Assembly (NCBI GenBank): GCA_965644295.1
Contig: CBFFRP010000272.1
Coordinates: 28,929 to 92,928 of the forward strand
Direction of reading: 5' to 3'
Length of the DNA stretch: 64,000 bases
Source: Paraphysomonas bandaiensis
Taxonomy: Eukaryota > Chrysophyceae
Shown: piece after piece, positions 45,238-56,724 of the stretch
How positions within the stretch are numbered: position 1 is the first letter of the stretch
How the letters are laid out: each line of letters opens with the position of its first letter
The notes under the pieces: model-generated
The model's database searches: none
Seen by the model: only the letters and a program-made list of their open reading frames with translations
What the model was told of the DNA's origin: nothing
Position numbers and translations under genes: made by a program

Positions 45238-46515
45238 TTATCGCTTAAATTTTTTCACAACATCCACAAAGTGCTGCACATTTTCTTCTGGAGTATTCAT
45301 ATATATCCCGTGCCCTAAATTCATAATATGATTTCGCCCCCCACCTTCCTTAAGTATAGCTTCCGTACGAGTTGTTATCAAATCCTTTGGACCTATCAGT
45401 ACATGGGGGTCGAGATTACCCTGTATCACTATATCGGGATTGTTTATTCGTCGCCTTGCATCTGTTATTGTGGTGGTCCAGTCCAATGAGATGCAATCTG
45501 CTCCACTCGATGCCATTTTCTCAATTAGTGCTCCCGACTTTGCCACGTATAATATAATAGGGACCTCAGGATGAGCCTTCTTTATCCTAGATATTACACG
45601 CTGCTGATATGGAAGTGCAAATTCCTCATAGTCCTCCGGGGATAGAGTACCTGCCCAGGAGTCAAAAACCTGTATAACTTGGGCACCATTCTCTATCTGG
45701 TACTGTGCGTAATTCGCGATATTCTCCTCGATATTTCGCAGCATTGTGTGCAAAACGTCAGGGGAATTGTACATCATTCCCTTGGTAACGGTGAAGTCAC
45801 TGGAGCTTCCCCCTTCAGCCATATATGAAGCGAGGGTGAACGGCAAGCCCACAAATCCAAGAACAGTTGTCTCGTCCTTGACCTCCCGACGGAGATTTCG
45901 AAGGGTTTCACCCACAAAAGGGGTAGATTTATGTGGATCTAGTGTCTTCATTTGATTTACTTGCGCGCGAGTCGTCCAATCACCGAGCTTAGGCCCTTCA
46001 TCCTTGATGTTGAAAGAAACACCCATGCCAGGTAAAGGAGTGAGGATATCAGAGAAGAGAATGCAGCCGTCAGTTTTATACTGTCTCCAAGGCTGCAAAC
46101 TATACAAAACTCTAACCAAAAATAACGTATAAAAAAGGATCATGTGTACCTTATTTCAGTGGCTATTTCAGCATTCTCACTTCGCTTTCGAAATGTGTCA
46201 TACTTCTTACACAAGTCACGATACTCCTGCATAACACCCATGACACACATACATACATACACACACATACACACACTTATCTATAATAACACACACATCA
46301 TTACCTTCATGTGTCGTCCAGCCTGACGCATCATCCATACTGGAGTACGTTCAACTTCCTGTAATTGCGATTAGATTTGAGAGAGTGATGTGTGTGTGTC
46401 TGACCTCTCCTCGAGCTGTACGCAGAAGCAGAGGAGACCTCTTCATCCCTGTGGATGAGGTGTGCCCATCAACATTGACCCAAAGCACCAATAAAACTGC
46501 TACGTAGAGTTTCAT
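45238..46515 (-). CDS. hemE: Uroporphyrinogen decarboxylase with N-terminal signal peptide
   Basis: Four exons (46515-46405, 46358-46305, 46226-46150, 46099-45238), 367 residues. It decarboxylates uroporphyrinogen III to coproporphyrinogen III in heme/chlorophyll synthesis. Family motifs: RTPVWMMRQAGRH near the N-terminus, ILFSDILTPLPGMG with the catalytic aspartate, QVFDSWAG, and NLGHGIYMNTPEENV with the conserved histidine. The first exon encodes MKLYVAVLLVLWVNVDG, a clear signal peptide. A short Ser/Thr/Arg-rich piece follows before the enzyme begins. A signal peptide on UROD would fit import into a secondary, ER-enclosed plastid; cytosolic UROD has none. No ASAFAP-type cleavage motif is seen. 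The third intron contains TG microsatellite. It is divergent from BDP1. Confidence 0.93.
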
Positions 46516-47060
46516 ACTACCTGTGGTGCATTAGGTCCAGATAAACTAACATACGAGATGACATGAGTGCAATACTCTACCTACATAACACCCACCACAT
46601 ACTCCATATACACACCTACCAAAATACGCGCATATACTGTACCTATACCTTTCGTACCTACCTACTGCTGTACATACAGCAGCTGGGACATGCATACCTT
46701 CGTACCTACCTATACAGCAGCTGGGACATGCATACCTTCGTACCTACCTACTGCTGTACATACAGCAGCAGGGACAGCCATGCATACCTTCGTACCTGCC
46801 TACTGTACATATGTACTGCGTACCTACCTATCTTCCTACGTACCGCGGTACAGCCAATGAATGTGTGGGCTTGCATATATACCTATATATATATATGAAT
46901 CCGACACATATGAAGATGCTCTCTACCACTCCAATCTAAAGTAAACTACATCAAGCTGGTGGGATATATAGTTAGTTCTTGATATCTGTTGATGCTGTAG
47001 GGAGCATATTCACTTGTAGTATTGGAATCATTGTATTGAGATATACGTGAAGGAGGAATC
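46516..47060. promoter_or_regulatory. Divergent intergenic region, UROD / BDP1
   Basis: 545 bp between opposite start codons. It contains a tandem repeat (46651-46788, separate entry) that would lie between the two promoters. Frames such as 46563-46898 are products of the repeat. Confidence 0.4.
46651..46788. repeat. Imperfect tandem repeat, three units of 38-52 bp
   Basis: Units begin ttcgtacctacct at 46651, 46699 and 46737, and a fourth degenerate start lies at 46789. Each contains cagcagctgggacatgcatacc or a variant. Units one and three also carry the small hairpin tgctgtacatacagca, which unit two lacks. Confidence 0.85.
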
Positions 47061-48302
47061 ATGAAAGAATCTCAGAGTGCTGTCGGTACAAAGGATCGTG
47101 GGGTTAAAATTAAGGTATATTAAGAATAGATGGTGTCTCATTGCTCTTATGATTGTTCGTAGATTGGAATCCAGAGTTCCAGTGTATCTCAATCAGGAGC
47201 GCATGGTGGAACTGCAGATAAAAATTCAGATTCAGTTCCACCCATTATTACTGTGGATTCAGAATTTTCAGAGGCGTCAATATTTGATCTATGTAATGTC
47301 ACTGAGGGTAGACGGGGGAAGAAGCGCATGGAACCATCAGATGACGACAGCGTAACACCCCCATCCGCATCCCGTAGTGGTAAATCGAACACGAACACGA
47401 AAGTCCCACGCAGCTCCAAGAGAGATGATACAGCCACTTCCACTCAGGCGTAAGATGTCATTATTATCTTTACGTTATTGTCACTGACGTCAATGCTTGT
47501 ACAGTTCAGGGCCACAAGTTGAGATCGTAAATGGTAAGATTGTTTTGAAGGAGAGTTCACTGGTGAGTAGTATATACATCGATGTGTTGTACGTTACCAT
47601 ATTCACTTTCCTACGACTGCAACAGAATGCACCGTCGCTGAGTTCGACCACCCATGACGACTTCGAAGAGGTTGAGGAAGGTATTCACCCGACTGCAAAG
47701 TATTCGTCCTTCGTTCCCTCTCGGCACTCGGCCATCTGGGGTATAGAGGAGACGAAGCGATTCTACGAGGTAAGTGAGTGTGTGTGTTTTTTTGGAGGGC
47801 GACTCATTCTACTCAACAATAGGCTCTACGGCAGTGTGGTACAGACTTTTCTTTAATGCAAGTATTTTTTCCACGTAGAACTAGGAAACAGCTAAAGAAC
47901 AAGTTCTCCAGGTATAAAGTGACTTCGTATCTATGTATTTTGAGAATGAATTTCATTCAGAGAGGAGAGACATCATCCCGAGCTTATAAAAGCAACTCTC
48001 ACATTGCAACAGCCACTAGGTACGATTTTTTTTGAATAAGTAGCACTAGCCAACCTTCACACTATACAATCAGATGTCTCTCCGTTTGAAGTGCACCTTG
48101 GTAAGATAGAAGTAACAGATTCAAAGGATATTGCCGATAGGACAGATCCTGTCGAAACTCCGCTACCTCCACCCAAACAGAATAATGAAGGTTTGCACCC
48201 GATTATGTGTCAAATTTATAACTGATGGATGCTGCCGCAGATAACGAAGTGCTCTACGATAATGGCACAAATGATGATGATGAAACGATATATGAAGTTT
48301 AA
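47061..48302 (+). CDS. BDP1: TFIIIB subunit B'' (BDP1), short form
   Basis: Eight exons (47061-47114, 47163-47449, 47505-47562, 47626-47769, 47823-47911, 47961-48019, 48074-48190, 48241-48302) give 289 residues with every phase consistent. BDP1, with TBP and BRF1, positions RNA polymerase III at tRNA and 5S genes. The diagnostic core is here: VEIVNGKIVLKESSL, then the extended SANT domain (WGIEETKRFYEALRQCGTDF, FFPRRTRKQLKNKF, HHPELI; about residues 168-220). The N-terminus is Ser/Thr-rich and the C-terminus is acidic. It is much shorter than animal or yeast BDP1 and holds little outside the SANT core. Adjacent exons may have been missed, but the start and stop fit well. Confidence 0.88.
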
Positions 48303-49599
48303 TTCGAGGAAAAAACGTGTGTAATAATTGTGCATAATATTTTTTGTGATCGGGTTATGTATACACACCACATTACTCAGTGATTCGCGTCGTCTAATAG
48401 ATATAACATTATTATTTTTATGGAGAAACACAACCCTTTTTGCACATTCACATGTTTTTATAGAATGTGCTTGTCTGGTACTGAATTTTTGACTGTTATT
48501 GTATCCATATACGTTTTACTCATTGATTTCGAATATCATGAGGAACGATGAGCATATACTTCTGCAATGATAGTAAGTGGAACAAGTGTTTAGGACTCCA
48601 GTTGAAGTAAGACATGATACTAACACGGCGTTGATATGAAATTATATATTTATTGAAATGTGAGACAACGTCATTATCAACGATTTTTAAGTAGTAAGAT
48701 GACTAAACCTACTAAACACAGTATATAATTCATTAAAATTATAATAAATATTTGTCACCATTCATCGCAACCTTTTAATAATAATGATTAACTGCACCTT
48801 AAATTACAGTCTGAAATAGTGATATTAAGTTACAGTAGAAATTAAGAGTGACAGGACTCCATTCAAGAATATCAGCACAAGTTCAAAGAGCACTATCACT
48901 CCCTCATAACACGAGTCCATAATTCCTCCTCATGAGCAGAGACATCGTCAGAACTCTTCAGGTTCGATTTCACATTCATTTCTTGTGTACCTCAGTACCG
49001 CCGTGACTCATTGCGTATGCTCCTGATAGCCCCCGTCGATATCACCTACATGAGTTTTATGAGTTTTCATTGTCTACATTCATTAGTCATATTAACCATA
49101 TCAGCAAAATGTACAGACTTGCAAGCAGCAATAACTGCCAGCTGTCTCATTAGATATGCATGTCTAGATATGCCAGTATGCAGCATATCTTCCAACGTCT
49201 CCAGTATACTTACCGTATTCCAGTGTATCCGCCAACCCGATGAGTCAACGTACATGCAGTTCTTTAATGAAAATAAATTCTGCAAGTACGGTGTATGTAT
49301 ACAGGCAATAATACACTGTAGGGCAATTCAATTTTTGATACAAAAACTTAACTGTCATACTGTTGACTGTATGTACGTGTATATGTATGTATGGACTGCT
49401 GGTGTATTGTGTATCACCCGTACATACCGTACAGCATTTAGCAGTTGAGTTGAGACCAAGGGGGGGGGCCTCTAGCTCACACACTTAATATTCAGAGTCT
49501 CCTGGTGCTACTAACAGAACTATCAGTAGAAAATATAACGAAATATTATATTCCTGTATATTGTAACTGTAATAGTGTTATCCTGTAAGCCTGTAGAGC
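48303..49599. other. Intergenic stretch, nothing recognised
   Basis: About 1.3 kb of AT-rich sequence. A 145-codon frame at 49011-49448 has no protein-like features and a matching antisense frame; I do not call it. A G-run (ggggggg) occurs near 49461. Confidence 0.45.
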
Positions 49600-52500
49600 A
49601 TGTCTGATCTTGAGAACGGAAACAGTAAGCCTGGTAAGTGTCTTGAAATATTCTGATCATATAGACTGATATATTTGTAACAGTTTCTGCGATGGAAATT
49701 ACGGCTGAGAATGCCTTTCACTCCATATATGCCGGAGAACGCGGAAGTGTTCCTGAGAGTGAGATGAATACAGTTGTCGGGGCGATGAAGAGAGATTCTT
49801 ACGCGAAAGTCAATACCGGCAATGATGACGATGGAAAAGGCGTGCCACTGGAGCCTAAACTTGGCCTTCTCTGGGGTGTATATTTACCTTGCGTACAAAA
49901 TATATTAGGAGTTATTTTGTTCATACGTTTGCCTTGGATTGCAGCCCAAGCTGGACTACCCCTGACAACTCTTATCGTGCTAATGTGTGTGTTATCTACT
50001 TTCGTTACGTCACTTTCACTCTCCGCTATTGCCACAAATGGTACAATAAGTCTTTGTTTCTGATTACATATCTCACTGCAAATAGGTAAAATTATGGCGG
50101 GCGGTCCCTACTATGTGATATCCAGAAATCTGGGCGTTGAAGTGGGGGCAACGATCGGGTTTATATTTTACCTCGGCACCACTCTCGCTGCATCCATGTA
50201 CATCCTTGGGGCTGTTGAAGCGATTCAAACTGGCTTTGGTCTTGCAGACAAATTTGACTTTGATAGCCAGCTTGAAGCGATTATTCTTGCCATCATACTG
50301 GCCTCAATAGTTTCTGTAGGAGTGAAGTATGTCAACATGTCTGCAAGCTTCTTTCTCCTGATCGTCTTCATATCTATATTCTCTGCTATTCTCGGGTCTT
50401 TCCTATATCTCGCGGGTGTGTGGACTGGAGATGTAGACAAGGACGCGGATGTCGCAGGTACTACATGCAATATATTATTGATACATCAGCATTTCTTTCG
50501 CCACCCGACGTGTGACTTTCGTAACTTTAGGTGACAACATGAAGGCAGATTACGAAGCCGATGAGGAAACGGGTGTGACCCCTACTTTCTTTTCTCTCAT
50601 TGCCCTTTTCTATCCGTCAGTAACTGGTATCATGGCGGGATCCAATCGATCAGGTGTCCTAGCTAACCCGGGGAGAGACATTCCCATTGGGACTGTCGGT
50701 GCGATTATGACCACTCTGTTCATCTACCTTTTCGTCGTATGGCTCATGGGAAGCATTTTGTCTAATGAATATCTTAAGGACGATAAACTGGCATTCGCGT
50801 CAATTGCTTGGCCACCCGTGCTGGTAAACATCGGAATTGTAATGTCATCCGTCGGTGCTGCATTGCAATCACTCACCGGCGCCCCTCGTTTGGTCTCGGC
50901 TATAGCGAATGACGGCGTGATACCATTCCTCGACTACTTCAAGTGCCCTGGTGATGTTAACCCAATCCGGTCTGTGTGGTTGACTTGTGTTATTTGCTCA
51001 TTACCCTGCTTGGCTGGCAACTTGGACTACATTGTCCCCATCGTGACACTCTTCTTTCTGATGATGTACTCTGCAGTGAACTTTGCCTGCTTTATTCTGA
51101 CTGTCCTAAAAGCCCCAGGGTTCCGACCTAAGTTCAAATATTTCTCCTGGCATACGAGCTTGTTTGGTTTTATATGGTGCGTCGGGCTAATGTTTATTAT
51201 CTCGTGGTGGACAACCTTGATTTGCTTCTTCCTTGCACTCCTGCTTTATGTTTACATCCAGTCTAAGCATGCGGAACGGGACTGGGGAGATACTATCAGT
51301 GGGTTTAAGTTTTTGGTCGTGAAGTTGGTGTTGAATAACCTTAAATGGACAGCAATTACTCATGCAAAGAACTGGCGTCCTCAATTATGTGTAGTCTTTC
51401 AGGTGGATGTCAATGGTGACCCGTATGATAAGAGTCTACTTCGACTTGCAGGACAGATGAAGAAGGGTCGCGGTCTTGCGATGTTTGTCGGTGTAATCGA
51501 AGCGGATCCTACAGGGGACATATCTTATCTCGACGAAGCACAGACGAAGCTTCGAAATTTCTTAGATATGGAGAAAGTGAAAGGGTTCTCTCGAATTATC
51601 GTTGTAGAGAACCGTCAACAGGCATTTATGACTGCGATCCAGACGCTAGGAGTGGGAGCCCTACGGCCTAATACTGTCATGACTTCCTGGTTGTACAATT
51701 GGCGTGGGAACAACCTTACAACGCTGCGGTTTGTCAAGAAACTGAAGGCGGCACTGGCACGCAAATTGGCGATTATTGTCCTCAAACGCTCCAGCGAAGA
51801 CGCTCTTGAACTTTCGAATGATGTCCATGATGGTGGTACAATTGATATTTGGTGGGTGGTACACGACGGAGGATTACTGCTCCTTCTTCCCTATCTTTTG
51901 ACTCTGCACAAAACCTGGAAATCGTGTAAGCTACGCCTTTTTGCTGTCACCATGGGTGGGGAGAGCGCGGATAGTGTGTCGGCACTCACTGCCGAGTTTC
52001 TCGAGTCGGTCCGTATAACTGCCGAGACTCATGTCATCTCTCTGGAACTGGATACATCGGAAGGATTCAACAAGCGCATGTCAGACATGAGAAATGCACG
52101 AATGGCGTTTGACGCGGAGCTGTCGACCCACACTGAGTTAACGGGATGTACTAAATCTCCTGCTCCCTCACCAAGCAAGCCTCTTTTGACGAATGCTCCT
52201 CAGGCTATTGCCACAGAGAGCACTGAAGGAGACTGTGAGCGGCCATTGGTTAAGCAGAGTAGCCGCGGAGTCGTCGTCGCAGCAACTGAGGACACAAAAG
52301 ACCCAAGGGTTCGGGTGCGCATGCGATCAGGTATGTTCGAAGTGTATGGAAGTATGTCTTGTGTGTCGCCTTGTATACTGCGCATATAGTCGGGAATACT
52401 GGAGTAGTTTAACACTTTATATATTCAGTGGAATACTCCTACGCAGTAGATGAGACGCAGATGCGATTGGCAGTAAGTCTCAACCAAAAGATCCTCGCAG

Positions 52501-52658
52501 AGAGCAAAGACGCGAAACTTGTGGTCACTAACCTGCCGCTCATGCCGGACTCAAGTCCTACTGATTTAATGAGTTTTGTGGAAACGATTACTCAAGGCAT
52601 TCACTCATGTCTCCTTGTGCGTGGTGTTGGAGATGAGGTAGTCACTAAGTACGGATGA
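49600..52658 (+). CDS. SLC12 cation-chloride cotransporter, KCC-like
   Basis: Five exons (49600-49633, 49684-50040, 50086-50457, 50531-52330, 52429-52658), 930 residues. The membrane core starts at LGLLWGVYLPCVQNILGVIL and has TNGKIMAGGPYYVISRNLG across an exon junction. The family signature is FYPSVTGIMAGSNRSGVLAN near residue 281. GSNRSG is characteristic of KCC-type K-Cl cotransporters, in contrast with the NKCC-like paralogue at 29493-32294. The C-terminal SLC12 domain contains RDWGDTISGFKF, NWRPQLCVVF and a Ser/Pro-rich linker before the final SANT-unrelated conserved end (MSFVETITQGIHSCLLVRG). The ions moved are inferred from the signature. Introns are 45-98 bp. The first exon encodes only 11 residues. 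Confidence 0.9.
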
Positions 52659-54206
52659 GCAGTTACTGTGTAGGTGTCGCTCTATTGGATTTCGTGCATT
52701 AGGATATATTCATCACTCTGATGTTATGTATTGCAGAGCGTACATTATGGATTTAAAGCATTTATTGATGTAATAATTGAAAGCTTATGATGATAGCTCT
52801 TAAACCACACGAAAGCTTCATGGGTTGGAAGTTGAAATTTTCAACTCAATATTTTGATTGTCATATAATGAAAGCTTCTCAACTGTAGGATGTAAAAAAA
52901 TTCAATGTAAACAATAAACAAATACCCGGAAAAGCAAAATGTAATTTCTTTTAATGCTATTTTACGTATCGCTCGCGCTGCAGTACTCTATACATGTACA
53001 CAACTTATTGTTTAGCGCAGTATGCATCCTACTACACTTAATACGATGTTGTTTCTGCAAACTGGTTGGCAGTTGTAGCCGGACGAACACAACCGCGGGT
53101 TGTCCGACTTCTAAAAGAGTCGAAACCACGGTCTGTGCCCTACACCCAATTCCGTCCCAGCACAACAGCTCCCTCCACAGCTCGACATACAACTATCACC
53201 GCACAACCCAGAAGTACCCCTACCTCGGACCCGATGGTGCCTCATCAGAGAATCACAGCTGGGTGAAGGAACACAACTCCTACTTTTCTAACACTTTCAC
53301 GTCCCCACAGATGCAAACTTTAACATAGGTGACTCCGCCAGCTTCATTTACGTCCAACTTATACTCTGCAATCAGCGGCGCCCCGCCTCTACATTACGCC
53401 ATTTAACTCATCCTCGGAACATTATCCTGTCATCTACTACATACTCTGACCCTTTAGCTTCGTGGACCCCTAACCAAAGGGCGTTCCACTGACTAACCGC
53501 ACCTTGGCACCGAAGGCCAATACGTCCAGAGGCAGCCTCCCGCACATACTCATGAGCAAAAGTTGTAGAACCTTGTGCTCGGCGTTAAATAATAGGATAT
53601 CAGAGTAAAATTGCGATTCTAAATTAGTCCTGGCTCTTGAACGCCTACTGCTAATAATAGTACATTTTCTACTGTTCTGGCTGGGTGCATGAATAGATAT
53701 TCCTGCCGTGTATAATATATAGGTGCTATCAGACTTTCTTATAATATAGGTGCTTGATTGATTGTGTAACATTTCCGTGTGTCTTACATGTAATATATAA
53801 TTAAATTCGTTTCACCTGCCTTGTTTGTATTATGTATACAGATCAGATATACACTAATTGAAGAAGAAATACACTATATTTTACCACGTTATTATTCGAT
53901 TATTGCTTCATACTGCAATAACGAGTGTATTACACTACATAGCACTGAGAATATTAATGTCCAATATAGTGAAAAAGCAAATGATCACTAAGTTTTAGAA
54001 TAATATATCAATATCGCAGGAATATAGTCAACAGAAACAGTAATGAACGTAAAAGTTAATAAGATATTTCGAATGTGAAATCATAAGCTACCTCGTAACT
54101 GTTAGATCAGATAGTACATTATGCGCATCATTCAGTTGCTTCACGCGAACTTCTTCCTTTTCTGCTTTCAAAGATGTATTTGCAGCTTGCTTTGCTTTCT
54201 TTTCAT
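52659..54206. other. Intergenic stretch with dispersed-repeat copy
   Basis: No gene recognised. Around 53450-53770 it holds a copy of the dispersed repeat family whose palindromic version is at 57343-57965. Shared words include aggatatcag, ctcttgaacgccta and gtgcatgaata-like blocks. Frames 52954-53328 and 53066-53266 have low-complexity composition and are probably not genes. Confidence 0.5.
53450..53770. repeat. Dispersed repeat copy (foldback family)
   Basis: Diverged copy of the right half of the 57343-57965 element. Shared blocks include accgaaggccaatacgtcca versus accgaaggaaaatacgtcca, taggatatcag and tctactgttctggc versus tctactgttgtggc, in the same order. No coding capacity. Confidence 0.7.
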
Positions 54207-55350
54207 CTACCTTTTCTGCCACGGATAATAAGACCAGCCTTTGTTTCTCATTCTCTTTAGCAATGATATTGGCCGCCTTCTTTCGTCCTGTACTTTTATG
54301 GCTTTAGCACAGCGGTCCTCCTCTCTCATATGCGTCAGCTCTGCTGCACGCTGTTTTCTTTCCGTAGGATCTCTTGAAGTCATTTCCTCCCGATACCTTG
54401 CAACAATGCTCTCGTGATTCACTAATTCAGACCAATGACGGATATGGGTCAGTTCGTCTCTTTTGATGTTTATAAGTCTCTGTGAAATGCCCTGAGTACT
54501 CACCTCATGGTAAGTAACAGTTCCACGAAGTTATACAAATTCGGACAACGTCGGAGTAACACGTTTCTTTAATTCCAACTGCTCTTCTGAGATGTCCGTG
54601 TAGCACTGATACATCATTTTCTCAAAATCTACAGTGACACCGTTTTCATCAGGTAGACATTCCTGACCACAGCAAGCAAAGCAGGCAACAACTTCATTTC
54701 AAGTCATGACATTATCAAACGCACAAAAAATAGTCCTTCCACATTGCGTTGGTTCCACAACTTGTCTTACTGAAGTATATATATCCCTTTGCACCAATGT
54801 AGTTGGATAAAGCTAATATCCCTTCGACGTGCCACTCTTCATCACTCATGCCTTTAAACTTAATATTACGACAAAGGGCGCTGTCTCGCCGGAGGCATTG
54901 ATCATGTGCATGACTTTATTAGCTAAAGGGAGCCTATCAGAAGTGCTACTTTTGGACTTGCCCTTTTAAGTTGCTTTCACTCGGACATAATCATCACATA
55001 TATATTCATACTCCTCTCTAAGCGTCAACCTAAGTGTATTTTAGTGATATTGACCACATTTTGCTGCGTGATCAAAGACAAAGGTCGATGCATCCGCGAT
55101 CCACCTACAACAAGCCTGCAATGTAGCTGACAGAGTATAACAAATTAAGAACCACATATATGACATCAGAAGACACTTGCTTGCATCCTTGCATTGCCTG
55201 TTTTGTTCCAACATTTAGCTTATGTCTCTTGATCAACCCGTTGGTCAATTCTTCTCTGAATAGCCAATTCTTTTCTCTTCCTCTGATGAGAGCAGTACCC
55301 GTCTGAGGTTACTATAATTGTATGGAGCAAACCATCTTGTATTTACAGGG
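54207..55350 (-). pseudogene. Degraded DNA-transposase-like ORF
   Basis: Reading the minus strand from about 55350 to 54200 gives long peptide-like stretches interrupted by stops and frameshifts. They include NTRWFAPYNYSN, KRHKLNVGTKQAMQGC, STFVFDHAAKCGQYH, RLTLREEYEYICDDYVRV, then RLPLANKVMHMINASGETAP and KGMSDEEWHVEG. The only open part left at the 3' end (54503-54207) is a charged helical tail. The order of an N-terminal helix-turn-helix-like segment, a basic linker and then NASGETAP resembles DDE transposases of protist genomes, but I cannot name the superfamily with confidence. No intact gene remains. Confidence 0.5.
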
Positions 55351-55836
55351 CTACCTTGCAACCTGTCCGGATATGGTTAGAAGACACGTCAATACTGTTC
55401 TGTCTATCTCCTGCTTCCATCCTATTGGTTTAAAGGGATATGTCTTCGTTCTTCATATCTTTCTTTGTTTTTTTTATGCATTTGTATCGGCATCCTTCGT
55501 ATACGTATACCGTATATTTTTGTTCCAAGATGCCTCTAATATTGAGACAACAATTATATGTATTCCAGCCGTAGTTGGAATACGATCTTACGGTCCCCGG
55601 TTTTTCAGGTTTGTAGGAATACAAAATCAGTAATATACAGCAGTATGGAGTACTTCTTACTGTGCATATACAGAATTTAATGGGGTCATTTTGCTAAAAT
55701 CGCCACATTTTCGATTTGCAGATTATGGGGTGATGCACATATACTCCATGTATGTCTAGATGTATACGATAGATCGGACATGGTATGATATGAGCAGGTG
55801 TGGATACAACCACTATGAGTAGCTAGAAATATAAAG

Positions 55837-56724
55837 ATGATACAGAATGAAAGCAAACACATGATTGGACCTCGGTCTGGTTCAAGAGATAATGTGCCTT
55901 CTTTTATGCGAGATGCACTAAAAGAAAAAGCCAACTCTGTTGTATTCTGGTCTCAGGCGGACCCGAGCCTACCTCTCCAACGGTCGAACTTTTGCAGATC
56001 AATTGGACCGTTACCATTTCTACCCTGCTTCTATCCGCATTTGTTGTTTTTGTGTACCCCAATATGCTGCTTTTCTTATTACGAGAAATCAAAGTATCTT
56101 GCTACCAGTGTTGCTGTGACAGCGACCTCAGTTGAAATCGTGACAGAACCACACTGCTGCGGTCATAAACAAGTTAAAGTACAATCTATACCTCTTCAGT
56201 CAATATTGGATGTTTATATATACAAAGAAAATCATCCGATGCAGATGTACTGTGCACCGGATACTGGATATGCACAGATTCGAGATGGAACTATTGAGTT
56301 TGGTGCTAATAACAGAGGAAGACCCGGTGGACCTATAATCGATGGACACAGGGACATAGCTACCCTTAAACAAAAAATTTTAGAGGCCAAGGAGCGCCTT
56401 ACATCTACTGCTCAAGCTCCCGTATATGTAGGAACTGTTGTTAATTCTAATGTGAGTTCCCTTAACACTGGGCAGTATGGGGGGTATGAAACTCAAGGAA
56501 CTGTTGTTAATTCTAATGTGAGTTCCCTTAACACTGGGCAGTATGGGGGGTATGAAACTCAAGGAACTGTTGTTAGTTCTAATGTGAGTTCCCTTAACAC
56601 TGGGCAGTATGGGGGGTATGAAACTCAAGGAACTGTTGTTAGTTCTAATGTGAGTTCCCTTAACACTGGGCAGTATGGGGGGTATGAAATGAGTTACCCC
56701 CAGTACCACGGTTCGTTGCGGTAA
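55837..56724 (+). CDS. Cys-rich hydrophobic-hairpin protein with 22-residue repeats, copy A
   Basis: A single-exon, 295-residue protein from ATG 55837 (a second ATG at 55861 matches the start of copy B). It has a polar N-terminus, then a cysteine-rich hydrophobic segment (FLPCFYPHLLFLCTPICC) that may be membrane-embedded or acylated. A compact beta-rich region follows (KYLATSVAVTATSVEIVTE, SIPLQSILDVYIY) resembling PH-like folds, and a short helix (TLKQKILEAKERLTS). The C-terminus is four near-identical 22-residue repeats (GTVVNSNVSSLNTGQYGGYETQ without breaks, two with N-to-S). I do not recognise a named family. It has a close duplicate 3.3 kb downstream. Confidence 0.75.
   Translation: MIQNESKHMIGPRSGSRDNVPSFMRDALKEKANSVVFWSQADPSLPLQRSNFCRSIGPLPFLPCFYPHLLFLCTPICCFSYYEKSKYLATSVAVTATSVEIVTEPHCCGHKQVKVQSIPLQSILDVYIYKENHPMQMYCAPDTGYAQIRDGTIEFGANNRGRPGGPIIDGHRDIATLKQKILEAKERLTSTAQAPVYVGTVVNSNVSSLNTGQYGGYETQGTVVNSNVSSLNTGQYGGYETQGTVVSSNVSSLNTGQYGGYETQGTVVSSNVSSLNTGQYGGYEMSYPQYHGSLR
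56431..56694 (+). repeat. Coding tandem repeat, 4 x 66 bp
   Basis: Units start at 56431, 56497, 56563 and 56629 and are nearly identical at DNA level (one a/g change groups units 1-2 against 3-4). Copy B of the gene has three units. Confidence 0.97.

Noticed and set aside
46563-46898. 111-codon and 97-codon frames in the UROD-BDP1 gap
   Set aside because: Low-complexity translation of the tandem repeat at 46651-46788.
49011-49448. 145-codon plus-strand frame
   Set aside because: Composition is mixed Ile/Cys/Tyr typical of AT-rich noncoding DNA; overlapping antisense frames are as good.
55322-55633. 103-codon hydrophobic frame on the plus strand
   Set aside because: It partly overlaps the antisense transposase relic and has no supporting homology; the hydrophobicity comes from T-rich DNA.
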